Source of the DNA: Agrococcus sp. SL85
Lineage (GTDB): Bacteria > Actinomycetota > Actinomycetes > Actinomycetales > Microbacteriaceae
Direction of reading: 5' to 3'
DNA: 64,000 bases
Assembly (NCBI RefSeq): GCF_026625845.1
Contig: NZ_CP113066.1
Span: forward strand, 806,001 to 870,000
Shown here: positions 36,805 to 45,934 of the stretch, one piece after another
How the letters are laid out: each line of letters opens with the position of its first letter
How positions within the stretch are numbered: position 1 is the stretch's first letter
Program-made: the position numbers and the translations under genes
The notes under the pieces: model-generated
The model's input: only the letters and a program-made list of their open reading frames with translations
The model's database searches: none
Told to the model about the DNA's origin: nothing

Positions 36805-37488
36805 TCAGGCGCCGGCGATCGACGCCGCGCGCCGCCCCTCGAGCACCGCCACGCGGGCCGCCCGGCGACGCTCGAACCAGGGCAGGAAGACCCCCACGAG
36901 CGGGCCGATGCCGAAGGCGAACACCACCGTGCCGACGCCGACGGGCCCGCCCAGCAGCCAGCCGATGAGCAGCGCCGTGCCCTCGATGAGCGTGCGCGCG
37001 ATCCACACGGGCCACCCCGTCACGCGCCGCAGGCCCGTCATGAGCCCGTCGCGGGGGCCGGGGCCGAGCCGCGGCGCGATGTAGACGCCGGTCGCGAGCG
37101 CCAGCAGCACCATGGCGCCCGCGAGCAGCAGCACCTGCTGCCACAGCGCCGTCGCATCGGGGATGACCCAGAGGCCGAGGTCGGCGGCCGGGCCCACGAG
37201 CAGCGCGTTCGCGAGCGTGCCGATGCCCGGGCGCTGCCGCAGCGGGATCCACAGCAGCAGCACGACGGCCGAGACCACGACCGTGGCCGCGCCGTACGAC
37301 ATCGGCAGGTGCACGGCGAGGCCGAGCGAGAGCACGTCCCAGGGGCCGACGCCGAGGTCGGCCCGGATGAGCATGGCGAGCGAGAGGCCGTAGAGCGCGA
37401 GGCCGACGAGCAGCTGCGCGACACGGGCGGCCGTGTCGGCGGCGCCCAGGGAGTCGATCGGCAGCAGGAGTCGGCGGAGGCGGTGCAT
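36805..37488 (-). CDS. yczE: YczE-family integral membrane protein
   Basis: 227 residues, five or so membrane helices. The block LIRADLGVGPWDVLSLGLA is the hallmark of YczE/YitT-type proteins, and GPRDGLMTGLRRVTGWPVW gives the family's second repeat. In Bacillus and many actinobacteria yczE lies divergent from a MocR-type regulator, exactly as here. The function is unknown; transport of a small metabolite or thiol is suspected. The intergenic region carries candidate operator half-sites. Confidence 0.83.
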   Translation of the reverse strand: MHRLRRLLLPIDSLGAADTAARVAQLLVGLALYGLSLAMLIRADLGVGPWDVLSLGLAVHLPMSYGAATVVVSAVVLLLWIPLRQRPGIGTLANALLVGPAADLGLWVIPDATALWQQVLLLAGAMVLLALATGVYIAPRLGPGPRDGLMTGLRRVTGWPVWIARTLIEGTALLIGWLLGGPVGVGTVVFAFGIGPLVGVFLPWFERRRAARVAVLEGRRAASIAGA

Positions 37489-37525
37489 GGCTCCATGAGA
37501 CACCCGCGGGCGCGCGCGGGCGCGG

Positions 37526-37564
37526 ACCACTCGCCCCGAAGTGGCTCGCGATCACCATGCCACT
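37526..37564. promoter_or_regulatory. Candidate YczR (MocR) operator half-sites
   Basis: Between the divergent yczE and yczR genes, three related pentamers occur: CCACT (37526-37530), AGTGG (37540-37544) and CCACT (37560-37564), forming two overlapping inverted pairs. Adjacent inverted half-sites are typical for MocR/GntR regulators. No experimental support is known. Confidence 0.35.
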
Positions 37565-37592
37565 CCGCGCGCATCTCGGGCACACTGGAGCC

Positions 37593-38996
37593 ATGGCATC
37601 CCGGCTCGGCACGCAGCTCGGCGAGTGGCAGGCGGGCGGCGGCGTCGCGCAGGCCCTCTCCGACCGCATCCGCATGCTCCTGCTCGACGGCCGCATCACC
37701 GCGGGCGAGCGGCTGCCGAGCGAGCGGGCGCTCGCGGCGGAGCTCGGCCGCTCGCGCGCCACCGTCGCGCGCGCCTACGAGCTGCTCGAGGCGGCGGGCT
37801 ACGCGGAGCGCGTGCACGGCTCCGGCACCCGCGCGGCGCTGCCCGCGCAGCGCGTGCAGCGGCCCGCGGCGCCCGGCGGCGACGTCATCGACCTCACGAT
37901 CGCCTCCGTCGGCTCGGCCCCCGGGCTCCACGCGGCCACCGTGCGCGCGCTCGACCGGCTCGCGGGCCTGCTCGGCTCGCCCGGCTACTCGCTCGATGGG
38001 CTGCCGGAGCTGCGCGCGCGCATCGCCGCGCGCTACGCCGCCCGCGGCCTGCCGACCGACCCCGAGCAGATCGTCGTGACGAGCGGCGCGATGCACGCGC
38101 TCTCGATCGTGCTCGCGGCCCTCGGCGAGCGCGGCCGCACCGCCGTCGTCGAGCAGCCCACCTTCCCGCACGCGATGGAGGCGCTGCGCCGCACGGGCCA
38201 CCGGCTGCTGCCGACGCCCGTGACGCCCGAGGGCTGGGACTCCGCGCACCTCGTCGAGACGATCCGCGCGCAGCGGCCCGCGCTCGCGTACCTCATCGCC
38301 GACTTCCACAACCCCACGGGCGCGACGATGCCCGAGCTCGAGCGCGCCCGCGTCGCCGCCGTCGCGCGGGCGGCGGGCACGACGCTCGTCGTCGACGAGA
38401 CCTGCGCCGAGCTCGACATCGACCGCGCCTGGACGCCGCGGCCCTTCGCCGCCCACGGGCCGGCCGTGCTCATCGGCTCGATGGCGAAGATCGCCTGGGG
38501 CGGCCTGCGCATCGGCTGGATCCGCGCGAGCCGCGAGCAGGTCGAGCGGATGCTCGCCGTGCGGCCGTCGATCGACCTCGGCACGCCGCTGCTCGAGCAG
38601 TGCATCGCCGTCGAGCTGCACGACGACATGGCGGCGCTCCTCGCCCACACCTCGCGGCGGCTGCGGATCGGACGCGCCGCCGTCGCCGACGGCCTCGCGA
38701 CCCACCTGCCGGAGGTCGCGATGCCCGCGGTGCCCGGCGGCCTGTGCGCGTGGGTCGACCTGGGCGGGCCGTGGTCGACCTCGCTCTCGCTCGCGGCGCG
38801 CGACCGCGGCCTGCTGCTGCCGCCCGGGCCGCGCTTCTCGGCCTCGGGCGTGCTCGACCGCTACGCGCGCATCCCCATCACGTGGGAGCCGGACGTCACG
38901 GCCGCCGCGCTCGCACGCCTGGGCGACGCCTGGCGGGCGCTGCGATCGGGCGAGCGCAGCAGGCACGAGCGCCTCGACGCCGCGGCGGCCGTGTAG
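37593..38996 (+). CDS. MocR-family GntR-HTH/aminotransferase regulator (YczR type)
   Basis: 467 residues. The N-terminal GntR winged helix (residues about 12-80) includes GERLPSERALAAELGRSRAT. An aminotransferase-like domain follows, with FHNPTG, VDETCAELDID and the PLP-binding Lys in IGSMAKIAWGGLRIGW. MocR proteins sense PLP or an amino compound and usually activate or repress the divergent gene. Here that neighbour is yczE, 104 bases away. ATG 37593 is preferred over upstream starts because CACACT sits 6 bases upstream and the GntR helix begins soon after. Confidence 0.85.
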   Translation: MASRLGTQLGEWQAGGGVAQALSDRIRMLLLDGRITAGERLPSERALAAELGRSRATVARAYELLEAAGYAERVHGSGTRAALPAQRVQRPAAPGGDVIDLTIASVGSAPGLHAATVRALDRLAGLLGSPGYSLDGLPELRARIAARYAARGLPTDPEQIVVTSGAMHALSIVLAALGERGRTAVVEQPTFPHAMEALRRTGHRLLPTPVTPEGWDSAHLVETIRAQRPALAYLIADFHNPTGATMPELERARVAAVARAAGTTLVVDETCAELDIDRAWTPRPFAAHGPAVLIGSMAKIAWGGLRIGWIRASREQVERMLAVRPSIDLGTPLLEQCIAVELHDDMAALLAHTSRRLRIGRAAVADGLATHLPEVAMPAVPGGLCAWVDLGGPWSTSLSLAARDRGLLLPPGPRFSASGVLDRYARIPITWEPDVTAAALARLGDAWRALRSGERSRHERLDAAAAV

Positions 38997-39007
38997 GGGG
39001 CGCTCGG

Positions 39008-39253
39008 CTACGGGCGCTCGGTGCCGCCGGGCGCGGCCGGGGGCTCGGGCGCAGGAGGCGCCGCGGGCGGCTCCGGGTCGTCGTCGCCGTCGAGCAGCTC
39101 GCGCAGCTCGCCCTGCTCCACGAGCCTGCGCAGCGAGCGGTCGATGCCGCGCAGCGCCCGCACCACCAGCACGATCGCGACGACGACGCCGATGACCGCG
39201 GCGAGCTGGAGCCCGAGGCCCAGGAGCATCGGCGACCAGCCGAACGAGCTCAT
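39008..39253 (-). CDS. Small single-span membrane protein
   Basis: 81 residues: one membrane helix (LGLGLQLAAVIGVVVAIVLV), then a charged segment RALRGIDRSLRRLVEQGEL and a Pro/Glu-rich tail. ATG 39253 follows GGACGGAGGAGGCGCG, a strong ribosome site. The neighbouring gene at 39384 encodes a protein of the same plan, suggesting a duplicated pair. Function unknown. The gene converges with yczR, 11 bases apart. Confidence 0.72.
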   Translation of the reverse strand: MSSFGWSPMLLGLGLQLAAVIGVVVAIVLVVRALRGIDRSLRRLVEQGELRELLDGDDDPEPPAAPPAPEPPAAPGGTERP

Positions 39254-39383
39254 CGCGCCTCCTCCGTCCTCGCGGGACCGGCCGGGAAGATCGAGATGAG
39301 GATGCCGTCCATGGCAACAGGATGCCAGTTCCGGTTCGGGGTCGGCGGCGGCGCGCGGGCGCGGGGCCTCCGACCCCGGATCC

Positions 39384-39665
39384 TCAGGCGGACGCGTGCG
39401 GGTCGGTCGGCGGCTGCCGCGGCGGCACGGCGGCGGCGGGCACCACCTGCGTCGCGGCCTGCAGCGGCGGCGCGACGGGCTCGGCGACGACCCGCTGCGG
39501 CCGCGCGCCCACCGCGCGCTCAATGGCGCGCAACGAGCGCAGCGCGAGCGCGCCGACGACGATCACGGCGGCGAGCAGGAGCAGCAGCAGGAGCGGCTGC
39601 GCGAGCTCGAGGAGCGTGGGGCCGATGCCGAAGCCGCGGCCGCCGAACGGGGGTCCAGGGTTCAT
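39384..39665 (-). CDS. Small single-span membrane protein (related to the neighbour at 39008)
   Basis: 93 residues. A Gly/Pro-rich start precedes one membrane helix (PLLLLLLLAAVIVVGALAL), then RSLRAIERAVG, similar in layout to RALRGIDRSLR in the gene at 39008, and a Pro/Ala-rich tail. ATG 39665 follows AGAGAGGTGCTCCC, an acceptable ribosome site. Function unknown; shared spacing and motif suggest paralogy. Confidence 0.7.
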   Translation of the reverse strand: MNPGPPFGGRGFGIGPTLLELAQPLLLLLLLAAVIVVGALALRSLRAIERAVGARPQRVVAEPVAPPLQAATQVVPAAAVPPRQPPTDPHASA

Positions 39666-39754
39666 GGGAGCACCTCTCTTCCGCCGCGAGGCTAGGCCGC
39701 CCAAGCCTCGTGCGCCCCCTGGATCGGCGCTGCGGCGGCTATGGCCGAGCACGA

Positions 39755-39786
39755 CGAAGGCCCCCGACCGAGGTCGGGGGCCTTCG
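39755..39786. terminator. Hairpin terminator downstream of rpsN
   Basis: 14-bp perfect stem (39755-39768 with 39773-39786) with loop CGAG, located 14 bases past the rpsN stop on the minus strand. It closes the rpmB-rpmG-rpsN operon. Confidence 0.8.
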
Positions 39787-39800
39787 TGCGAAGCGGGTGC

Positions 39801-40106
39801 CTACCAGCTCGACTTGGTCACGCCGGGCAGCTCGCCGCGGTGCGCCATGTCGCGGAAGCGCACGCGCGAGATGCCGTACTCGCCGACGTGGCCGCGGGGG
39901 CGGCCGTCGATGGCGTCGCGCTTGCGGACGCGCACGGGCGACGCGTTGCGGGGCAGCTTCTGCAGGCCGAGACGAGCGGCCTCGCGCTCCTCGTCGGTGC
40001 TGTTCGGGTCGACGAGCGCCTTCTTGAGCGCAGCGCGCTTCTCGGCGTAGCGGGCGACGATGGCCTTCCGCTGCTCGTTCTTGGCGATCATGCTCTTCTT
40101 GGCCAT
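39801..40106 (-). CDS. rpsN: 30S ribosomal protein S14, zinc-independent type
   Basis: 101 residues. [20 protein letters not shown] and [20 protein letters not shown] identify S14. It is the long form without CxxC zinc knuckles, so it does not bind zinc. It is the last gene of the rpmB-rpmG-rpsN operon, starting 3 bases before the rpmG stop region (TAAATGG junction). In many actinobacteria this zinc-free trio is a set of back-up paralogues repressed by Zur; here no Zur box is seen upstream of rpmB. Confidence 0.96.
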   Translation of the reverse strand: MAKKSMIAKNEQRKAIVARYAEKRAALKKALVDPNSTDEEREAARLGLQKLPRNASPVRVRKRDAIDGRPRGHVGEYGISRVRFRDMAHRGELPGVTKSSW

Positions 40107-40277
40107 TTATCGCTCCTCTCGGAACTCGACGTGCTGACGGATCACCGGGTCGTACTTCTTGAGCACGAGGCGGTCGGGGTTGTTGCGACGGTTCTTCTTC
40201 GTCACGTAGGTGTAGCCCGTACCGGCGGTCGAGCGGAGCTTGATGATCGGACGGATGTCCTGCGACTTCTTCGCCAT
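40107..40277 (-). CDS. rpmG: 50S ribosomal protein L33, zinc-independent type
   Basis: 56 residues: starts [20 protein letters not shown] and ends [12 protein letters not shown]. The core [18 protein letters not shown] is diagnostic for L33. All four zinc-ligand cysteines of the zinc form are missing. Its ATG overlaps the rpmB stop by one base (TGATG), and its TAA directly abuts the rpsN ATG, so the three are translationally coupled. Confidence 0.96.
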   Translation of the reverse strand: MAKKSQDIRPIIKLRSTAGTGYTYVTKKNRRNNPDRLVLKKYDPVIRQHVEFREER

Positions 40278-40513
40278 CAGAGCTTCACCCCCCGAGCCTT
40301 CATGTCACGGACGACGGCCTCGATGCCACGGGCGTCGATGACCTTCATGCCCTTCGCCGAGACGTTGAGCGTCACGTTGCGCTTCAGCGACGGGACGAAG
40401 TAGGTCTTGCGCTGCACGTTCGGGTCGAAGCGGCGCTTCGTCCGACGGTGCGAGTGCGAGATGTTGTGCCCGAAGCCGGGAACGGCTCCAGTCACCTGGC
40501 ACACTGCTGCCAT
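40277..40513 (-). CDS. rpmB: 50S ribosomal protein L28, zinc-independent type
   Basis: 78 residues. [20 protein letters not shown], followed by [14 protein letters not shown], is L28. The N-terminus has a single Cys (VCQVTG) where the zinc form has CxxC, so it is the zinc-free type. ATG 40513 follows CTGGAGGAACCA, a good ribosome site. It heads the operon; a promoter is visible about 150 bases upstream and the leader contains a 7-bp hairpin. Confidence 0.96.
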   Translation of the reverse strand: MAAVCQVTGAVPGFGHNISHSHRRTKRRFDPNVQRKTYFVPSLKRNVTLNVSAKGMKVIDARGIEAVVRDMKARGVKL

Positions 40514-40532
40514 TGGTTCCTCCAGAGGTACC

Positions 40533-40550
40533 GTGGGGCCGGAGCCCCAC
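40533..40550 (-). other. Leader hairpin upstream of rpmB
   Basis: Stem GTGGGGC/GCCCCAC with a 4-base loop, 20 bases before the rpmB start, within the predicted 5' leader. It could affect translation initiation. It is not a recognised ribosomal-protein leader family. Confidence 0.4.
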
Positions 40551-40663
40551 CCAAGATCACTTGCCTGCGCATGGCACTGCCCGGCTCCTGTGAGGGGTTC
40601 GGGGTGACCACGTGCTCCGCGGCAGACCGCGAACGAGCGCGCACAGAGGCGCACCAACGCTCA

Positions 40664-40693
40664 AGCATACGCGACGCGACGCGCCGCGGGCAA
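40664..40693 (-). promoter_or_regulatory. Promoter of the rpmB-rpmG-rpsN operon
   Basis: On the minus strand: TTGCCC (40688-40693), 18-base spacer, TATGCT (40664-40669). Transcription would start near 40657, giving a leader of about 145 bases. Confidence 0.55.
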
Positions 40694-40731
40694 TCCCCAG
40701 CGCGTCGCGGCCCGTGCGGCATCCTCCGCGG

Positions 40732-41688
40732 CTACCGCCTCGGGAACAGCGGCTGGCCGTCGGGACCCATCGGCAGCGGCGTGCCGTCGGCGTAGGTCGG
40801 CCACGGCAGGCGCCCCTGCGCGTCGGGCTGCGGCACCTGCGGCCAGGCGGCCGTCGCCACGGGCGCCGGCGTCGCGACGACCTGCATCGGCGGCGCCACG
40901 GGCCCGGCGGCGCGGGCCGCGGCGTGCTCGCCGCGCGCCTCCGCCTCCTGCCAGTCGAGGTTGCGGCGGTTCCAGAAGAGCAGCACGGTGATCGACGACG
41001 CGAGGGCGGCGATGACGACCGCGGCGACGGTGCTGCGCCAGTACCACTCCCCGACGTCGAGGCCGAAGGCATCGATCGCGAAGTGCAGGGTGAGCAGCAC
41101 CCCGACCAGACCGACGAGCGCCGACGCCACGAGCCCGACGACGCGCGCGAAGGCGGCCCGGGCGCGACGCCCGAGGATGATGAGCCCCCACGCGGCCGCG
41201 GCAGCGGTGCGCACGACGACGATCGTGAGCAGCACGATCCCGAACAGCTCGGCGAACAGCCACCCGGAGCCGAGGTCGTACTCGTCGACAGGCTCGGCCG
41301 TGCCGCCGCTGCGCACCCAGATCGCCACCATGAGCACGGCGAGCAGGTAGGTGTTCGCGGCGACGCCGATCACGAGCGGCGTCGAGGAGCGCCGCGCGAG
41401 CACGAGGTCGATCGCGAGCAGCGCGGTGAAGGCGAGGAACACGACCACCGTCCAGACGACGCGCGCCGCCTGGCTCTCGAAGTCGCCGATGAAGATGAGC
41501 ACGACCGTGACGATCGAGACGATCGCCAGCAGGCAGATGCCCACGAGGAGCACGGGCTGCACGCCCATGATGCGGCGCGGGGCCGGGCGGGCAGGCGTCG
41601 GGCCGGGCTGCGCGGATCGGTCGGCGGATGGCGGCTGCGCGGCGGGCGGGGCCTGCTGCGCGCCGAAGGCGCTGGACTGCTGGGACAC
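40732..41688 (-). CDS. Multi-span membrane protein of unknown function
   Basis: 318 residues. An N-terminal Pro/Gln/Ala-rich tail of about 40 residues precedes seven or so membrane helices (for example PVLLVGICLLAIVSIVTVVL). The C-terminus is Pro-rich and includes an odd modular end, PWPTYADGTPLPMGPDGQPL. GTG 41688 follows CGTGGAGGCACC, a good ribosome site. No known family is recognised. It lies between the ribosomal-protein operon and zur, without an obvious operon link. Confidence 0.7.
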   Translation of the reverse strand: MSQQSSAFGAQQAPPAAQPPSADRSAQPGPTPARPAPRRIMGVQPVLLVGICLLAIVSIVTVVLIFIGDFESQAARVVWTVVVFLAFTALLAIDLVLARRSSTPLVIGVAANTYLLAVLMVAIWVRSGGTAEPVDEYDLGSGWLFAELFGIVLLTIVVVRTAAAAAWGLIILGRRARAAFARVVGLVASALVGLVGVLLTLHFAIDAFGLDVGEWYWRSTVAAVVIAALASSITVLLFWNRRNLDWQEAEARGEHAAARAAGPVAPPMQVVATPAPVATAAWPQVPQPDAQGRLPWPTYADGTPLPMGPDGQPLFPRR

Positions 41689-41771
41689 GGTGCCTCCACG
41701 GGTCGGGAGGCGCCAGTCTCACAGGCGACGCTGGAGGGCGACCCCGCATCCCCTGCGCGCTGTGGAGGGCG

Positions 41772-42167
41772 TCAGCGGCGCGCGGCGCACTCGGCGCAGA
41801 GGCCGAAGATGTCGACGACGTGCTCGGGCTCGACGAAGCCGTGGGCCGCAGCCACCTGGCGCGCCCACCGCTCGACCTCCGCGGCCTCGAGCTCGACGGT
41901 GCGCCCGCACGAGCGGCAGATGAGGTGATGGTGGTGCGTGGGCGTGCACGCGCGGTACAGCTGCTCGCCGCCCGACTGCAGGGCGTCTGCCTCGCCGTCC
42001 TCCGCGAGCGTCGCCAGCGCGCGGTACACGGTGGCGAGGCCCACGCTCTCGCCCGCGTCGCGCATCGTCTGGTGCAGCGCCTGCGCCGAGACGAACTCGT
42101 CGTTCGCCGCGAGCGCCGCCCGCACCGCCTCGCGCTGGCGCGTCGTGCGCCGCCTGGTCTCCGTCAT
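41772..42167 (-). CDS. zur: Zinc uptake regulator, Fur family
   Basis: 131 residues. A winged helix (TVYRALATLAEDGEADAL) is followed by a dimerisation domain with HHHH (residues 78-81) and the structural zinc site of Cys84/Cys87 and Cys124/Cys127. Linkage to the zinc ABC transporter identifies it as Zur: with zinc bound, it represses uptake genes. Its ATG overlaps the upstream permease stop (ATGA), so it is the last gene of znuA-znuC-znuB1-znuB2-zur and is autoregulated through the operator at 45866-45880. Confidence 0.9.
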   Translation of the reverse strand: MTETRRRTTRQREAVRAALAANDEFVSAQALHQTMRDAGESVGLATVYRALATLAEDGEADALQSGGEQLYRACTPTHHHHLICRSCGRTVELEAAEVERWARQVAAAHGFVEPEHVVDIFGLCAECAARR

Positions 42168-42961
42168 CGTGCCTCCACGGTAGCCCGGTCGCGCGGCAGC
42201 AGGAGCGTCGCGGCGAAGACGAGCGCCGCGACGAGCGTGATCGCGCCGCCCGCCGAGACGCCGAGCGCGCGCGAGGCGACGAGGCCCAGCACGCCCGACG
42301 CGGCGCCGAGCGCGGGCGCGAGCCACAGCATCGACCCGACGGAGCCACGGATGCGACGGGCCGCGGCCGCCGGCGCCACGACGAGCGCGACGCCGAGGAT
42401 CGCGCCGACGACGGGCATGATCGTCACCACCGTGGCCGCGATGCACGCGAGCGCGAGCAGCTCGGTCGCGAGCGGCGACAGCCCCGCGGCGCGGGCCCCG
42501 CCGCGGTCGAAGCTGTCGAAGACGAGGCGGCGGCCGAACGCCGCCCAGACCGCGCCCACGAGCACGAGCACGACCGCGGTGAGCACGATCTGCCCCGGCG
42601 TCGTCGCGAGGATCGAGCCGGTGAGCATCGACTCGACGTCGACCGGTCCGTGCGCGAGCGACTGCGCGAGCGAGCCGAGGGCGAAGCCGAGCGTGAGCAT
42701 GATGCCGGAGGCCGTGGCCGCGCCCTGGCTGCGCACGCGGCCCACGAGCGCGGCGACGCCCACGAGCGCGACCGCGGCGACAGCGGCCCCGATCGGCGCG
42801 GCGACCCCGACCATCACGGCGACGACGGCGCCGGGGAACGTCGCGTGGGTGAGCGCCATGGTGAAGAAGGCGCGCTGCCGCAGCACGACGAGCACGCCGG
42901 CGAGGCCCGCGAGCCCGCCCGCGAGCACCGCCTCCACGAGGGCGAGGCCGAAGTAGTCCAT
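42164..42961 (-). CDS. znuB: Zinc/manganese ABC transporter permease (second subunit)
   Basis: 265 residues, about eight membrane helices. The ABC-3 family pattern is clear: LRQRAFFTMALTHATFPGAV near the N-terminus, ATASGIMLTLGFALGSL in the middle and IMPVVGAILGVALVVAPAAA near the end. It starts one base inside the stop of the first permease (TGATG) and overlaps zur. Two different permease genes in one operon suggest a heterodimeric channel, as in several actinobacterial metal importers. Confidence 0.88.
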   Translation of the reverse strand: MDYFGLALVEAVLAGGLAGLAGVLVVLRQRAFFTMALTHATFPGAVVAVMVGVAAPIGAAVAAVALVGVAALVGRVRSQGAATASGIMLTLGFALGSLAQSLAHGPVDVESMLTGSILATTPGQIVLTAVVLVLVGAVWAAFGRRLVFDSFDRGGARAAGLSPLATELLALACIAATVVTIMPVVGAILGVALVVAPAAAARRIRGSVGSMLWLAPALGAASGVLGLVASRALGVSAGGAITLVAALVFAATLLLPRDRATVEAR

Positions 42962-43824
42962 CAGGCGGCCGCCGTCCTGCTGCGGCCGAGGCGCCGGGCG
43001 ACTCCCGCGGCGCCGAGCACGAGGAGGTAGGCGGCGACCATGAGCGTGGCGACGGTGGCGCCCGGCGCCACGTCGACCCCCAGCCCCACCGAGAGGTGGA
43101 AGGCGAGCGCGAGCCCCAGCCATGCCGTGAGGGCGGCGAAGGCGAGCGCGACGAGCACGACCACGCCGATGCGGCCCGACACGGCACGCGCCGCCGCCGC
43201 CGGCACGATGAGCACCGCGAGCACGAGCAGGACGCCCACCGAGGAGGCCGCGGCGACCACGAAGAGGCCGACGGCGATGTTCGCGGCGAGGTCGAGGCGC
43301 AGGGTGCGCACGCCCGCCGCCTCTGCGCCCGCCGGATCGAACGCGCGGAAGACCTGCTGCCGCCAGCCGATCGCCACGAGCGCGACCGCGAGCGCGACGA
43401 GCGCCGTGGAGGCGTCGAGCTGCGGCTGCGTGATCGTGAGCAGGCGGCCGAAGAACAGCTCCTGCAGCTGGCCCGCGTAGTCGGAGCGGGTCGAGACGAT
43501 CACGACGCCCACCGAGAAGAACGAGGTGAGCAGGATGGCGATGCCGGTCTCGCCGCCCGTGCCGCGGCGCGCGACGGCCGTGAGCGCGACCGCGGCCGCG
43601 ACCGCCGCGACGAGCGCCCCGGGGAGCAGGCCGGGCTCGCCCGCGACCACGAAGCCGATCACGAGGCCCGGGAAGACCGCGTGCGTGAGCCCGTCGCCGA
43701 TGAACTCGAGGCGCCGGAGGTTCACGAGCACGCCCACGGTGGCCGCCGCGACCGCGAGCACCAGCAGCAGCAGCAGCGGCCGCTGCAGGAACGGCAGGGC
43801 GAACGGGCCGACGAGGTCGATCAC
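42961..43824 (-). CDS. znuB: Zinc/manganese ABC transporter permease (first subunit)
   Basis: 287 residues of the ABC-3 permease family. LRRLEFIGDGLTHAVFPGLV is the signature N-terminal region, and SSVGVLLVLAVLIVPAAAAR is the characteristic late helix. About eight membrane helices. Start GTG 43824 lies 8 bases after the ATPase stop. It is coupled to the second permease by a 1-base overlap. It forms the membrane channel for metal passed from the ZnuA lipoprotein. Confidence 0.88.
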   Translation of the reverse strand: MIDLVGPFALPFLQRPLLLLLVLAVAAATVGVLVNLRRLEFIGDGLTHAVFPGLVIGFVVAGEPGLLPGALVAAVAAAVALTAVARRGTGGETGIAILLTSFFSVGVVIVSTRSDYAGQLQELFFGRLLTITQPQLDASTALVALAVALVAIGWRQQVFRAFDPAGAEAAGVRTLRLDLAANIAVGLFVVAAASSVGVLLVLAVLIVPAAAARAVSGRIGVVVLVALAFAALTAWLGLALAFHLSVGLGVDVAPGATVATLMVAAYLLVLGAAGVARRLGRSRTAAA

Positions 43825-43831
43825 GGCCGGC

Positions 43832-44668
<837 letters not shown>

Positions 44669-44672
<4 letters not shown>

Positions 44673-45829
44673 GGCTCCTCCAGCTCCGCGGGGAGCGCGA
44701 CCGGCTCCGCACCCCAGGATTCCACGATCCTCGTGATGTTGTGCACCTGGCTGCCGATGTAGGTGGCGCCCGGGCTGCCCTCGGCGCCGAGCGAGTCGGC
44801 GTAGAGGGCGTCCTCGCCCGAGAAGACCTCCACGCCTGCGTCGCGGGCGATGGTCTCGGCGAGCGCGGGGTTGATCGAGGTCTCGGAGAAGACCGCGCGC
44901 ACGCCGGTGTCGCGGATGGCGGCGATGAGCGCGTCCATCTCGGCGGCGCTCGGCTCGGCGTTGTCGTCCAGCGAGGCGAAGACGTTGCCGACGACGGTGA
45001 TGCCCTGGGCCTCGGCGAGGTAGGAGAAGGTGTCGTGCGTCGTCACGAGCAGCCGCTCGTCCTCCGGCACCTGGTCGACCGACTCGTGGATCCAGGTGTC
45101 GAGGGCCTCGAGCCTGCCGAGGTAGGCCTCGCCGTTCGCGGTGAAGGCCTGGGCCTGCGCCGCGTCGGCCTCGGCGAGCCCGGCGACGATCGTGCCCACC
45201 ATGTGCTCGACCTGGTGCGGGTCGGACCAGATGTGCGGGTCGACGCCGCCGTGGTCGTGCTCGTCGTCGGATGCGGCGGCCGCGGCCTCGTCGGCGTGCT
45301 CGGCCTCCTCCGCGTGCGCGGTCTCCTCGGCGTGCGCGGTCTCCTCGGCGTGCGCGGTCACGTCGGCGTGGCCGGCCTCGTCGGCATGGCCGGCCTCGTC
45401 GGCGTGCGCCTCCTCGCCCTCGTGGGCGTGCTCGTCCGCGTGGTCGTGACCGGAGCCCTCGTGCAGGTGCACGTCGGTCGAGGCGTCGATGACCGTGCCG
45501 TCGAAGCCCGATGCCTCCACCGCCCCGTCGAGCCATTCCTCGAGGCCCGCGCCGTTCACCACGAGCACGTCGGCCGCGGCGAGGCTCTGCAGCGCCTGGG
45601 GGCTCGGGTCGAAGCCGTGCGCCGACTGCCCGGGCTGGAGCAGCTGGGTGACGTCGGCCGCGTCGCCCACGACCTCGCGGGTGAAGTCGCCGATCTGCGT
45701 CGTGGTCGCGACCACCTGGAGGCGGTCGCCCTCGGCGCCGGGCGCTGCGGCGCCGGTCGCGCATCCGGCGAGCGCCAGGGAGACGATCGCACCGGCCGCG
45801 ATGGCGCCGGAGGTGCGGGTGGAGTGCAT
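44669..45829 (-). CDS. znuA: Zinc-binding lipoprotein of the ABC importer
   Basis: 386 residues. A signal peptide with lipobox LALAGC anchors it outside the membrane. It belongs to the cluster A-I/TroA family (VVATTTQIGDFTREVVGDAA, GQSAHGFDPSPQ, VNGAGLEEW). A long His/Glu/Ala insert at about residues 120-195 contains repeated HAEETAHAEE and GHADEA units and GHDHADEHAHEGEE, a metal-capturing loop longer than usual. Metal ligands His in SAHGF, VDPHIWSDP and the late FSETSINP-region acid are present. It heads the zinc operon, with a Zur box in its promoter. Confidence 0.93.
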
Positions 45830-45851
45830 GGGGGTCCTCGCTTTCCCCTCG

Positions 45852-45881
45852 ACGGTACCCGGGAGTGAGAACGATTGTCAA
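45852..45881 (-). promoter_or_regulatory. Promoter of the znu-zur operon
   Basis: Minus strand: consensus -35 TTGACA (45876-45881), 18-base spacer, -10-like TACCGT (45852-45857), 23 bases before the znuA start. The Zur box lies inside the spacer and overlaps the -35. Confidence 0.6.
45866..45880. promoter_or_regulatory. Zur box
   Basis: TGAGAACGATTGTCA, a 15-bp imperfect palindrome matching the actinobacterial Zur operator pattern TGAAAATGATTTTCA at most positions. It is AT-rich in a very GC-rich background and lies over the znuA promoter, so bound Zur would block RNA polymerase. Confidence 0.75.
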
Positions 45882-45922
45882 AATCATCGAGGCGGGTCCT
45901 GGGCGGTGCGAGCCGATCTGAC

Positions 45923-45928
45923 TACGCT
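45923..45928 (+). promoter_or_regulatory. -10 box for leaderless transcription of nadE
   Basis: TACGCT ends 6 bases before ATG 45935 and no ribosome-binding site is present. Confidence 0.45.
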
Positions 45929-45934
45929 TCTGCC

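Noticed and set aside
40514..40663. Zur box or riboswitch upstream of rpmB
   Set aside because: No AT-rich TGA-N9-TCA palindrome exists there. Only a short GC hairpin is visible, not a known leader fold.
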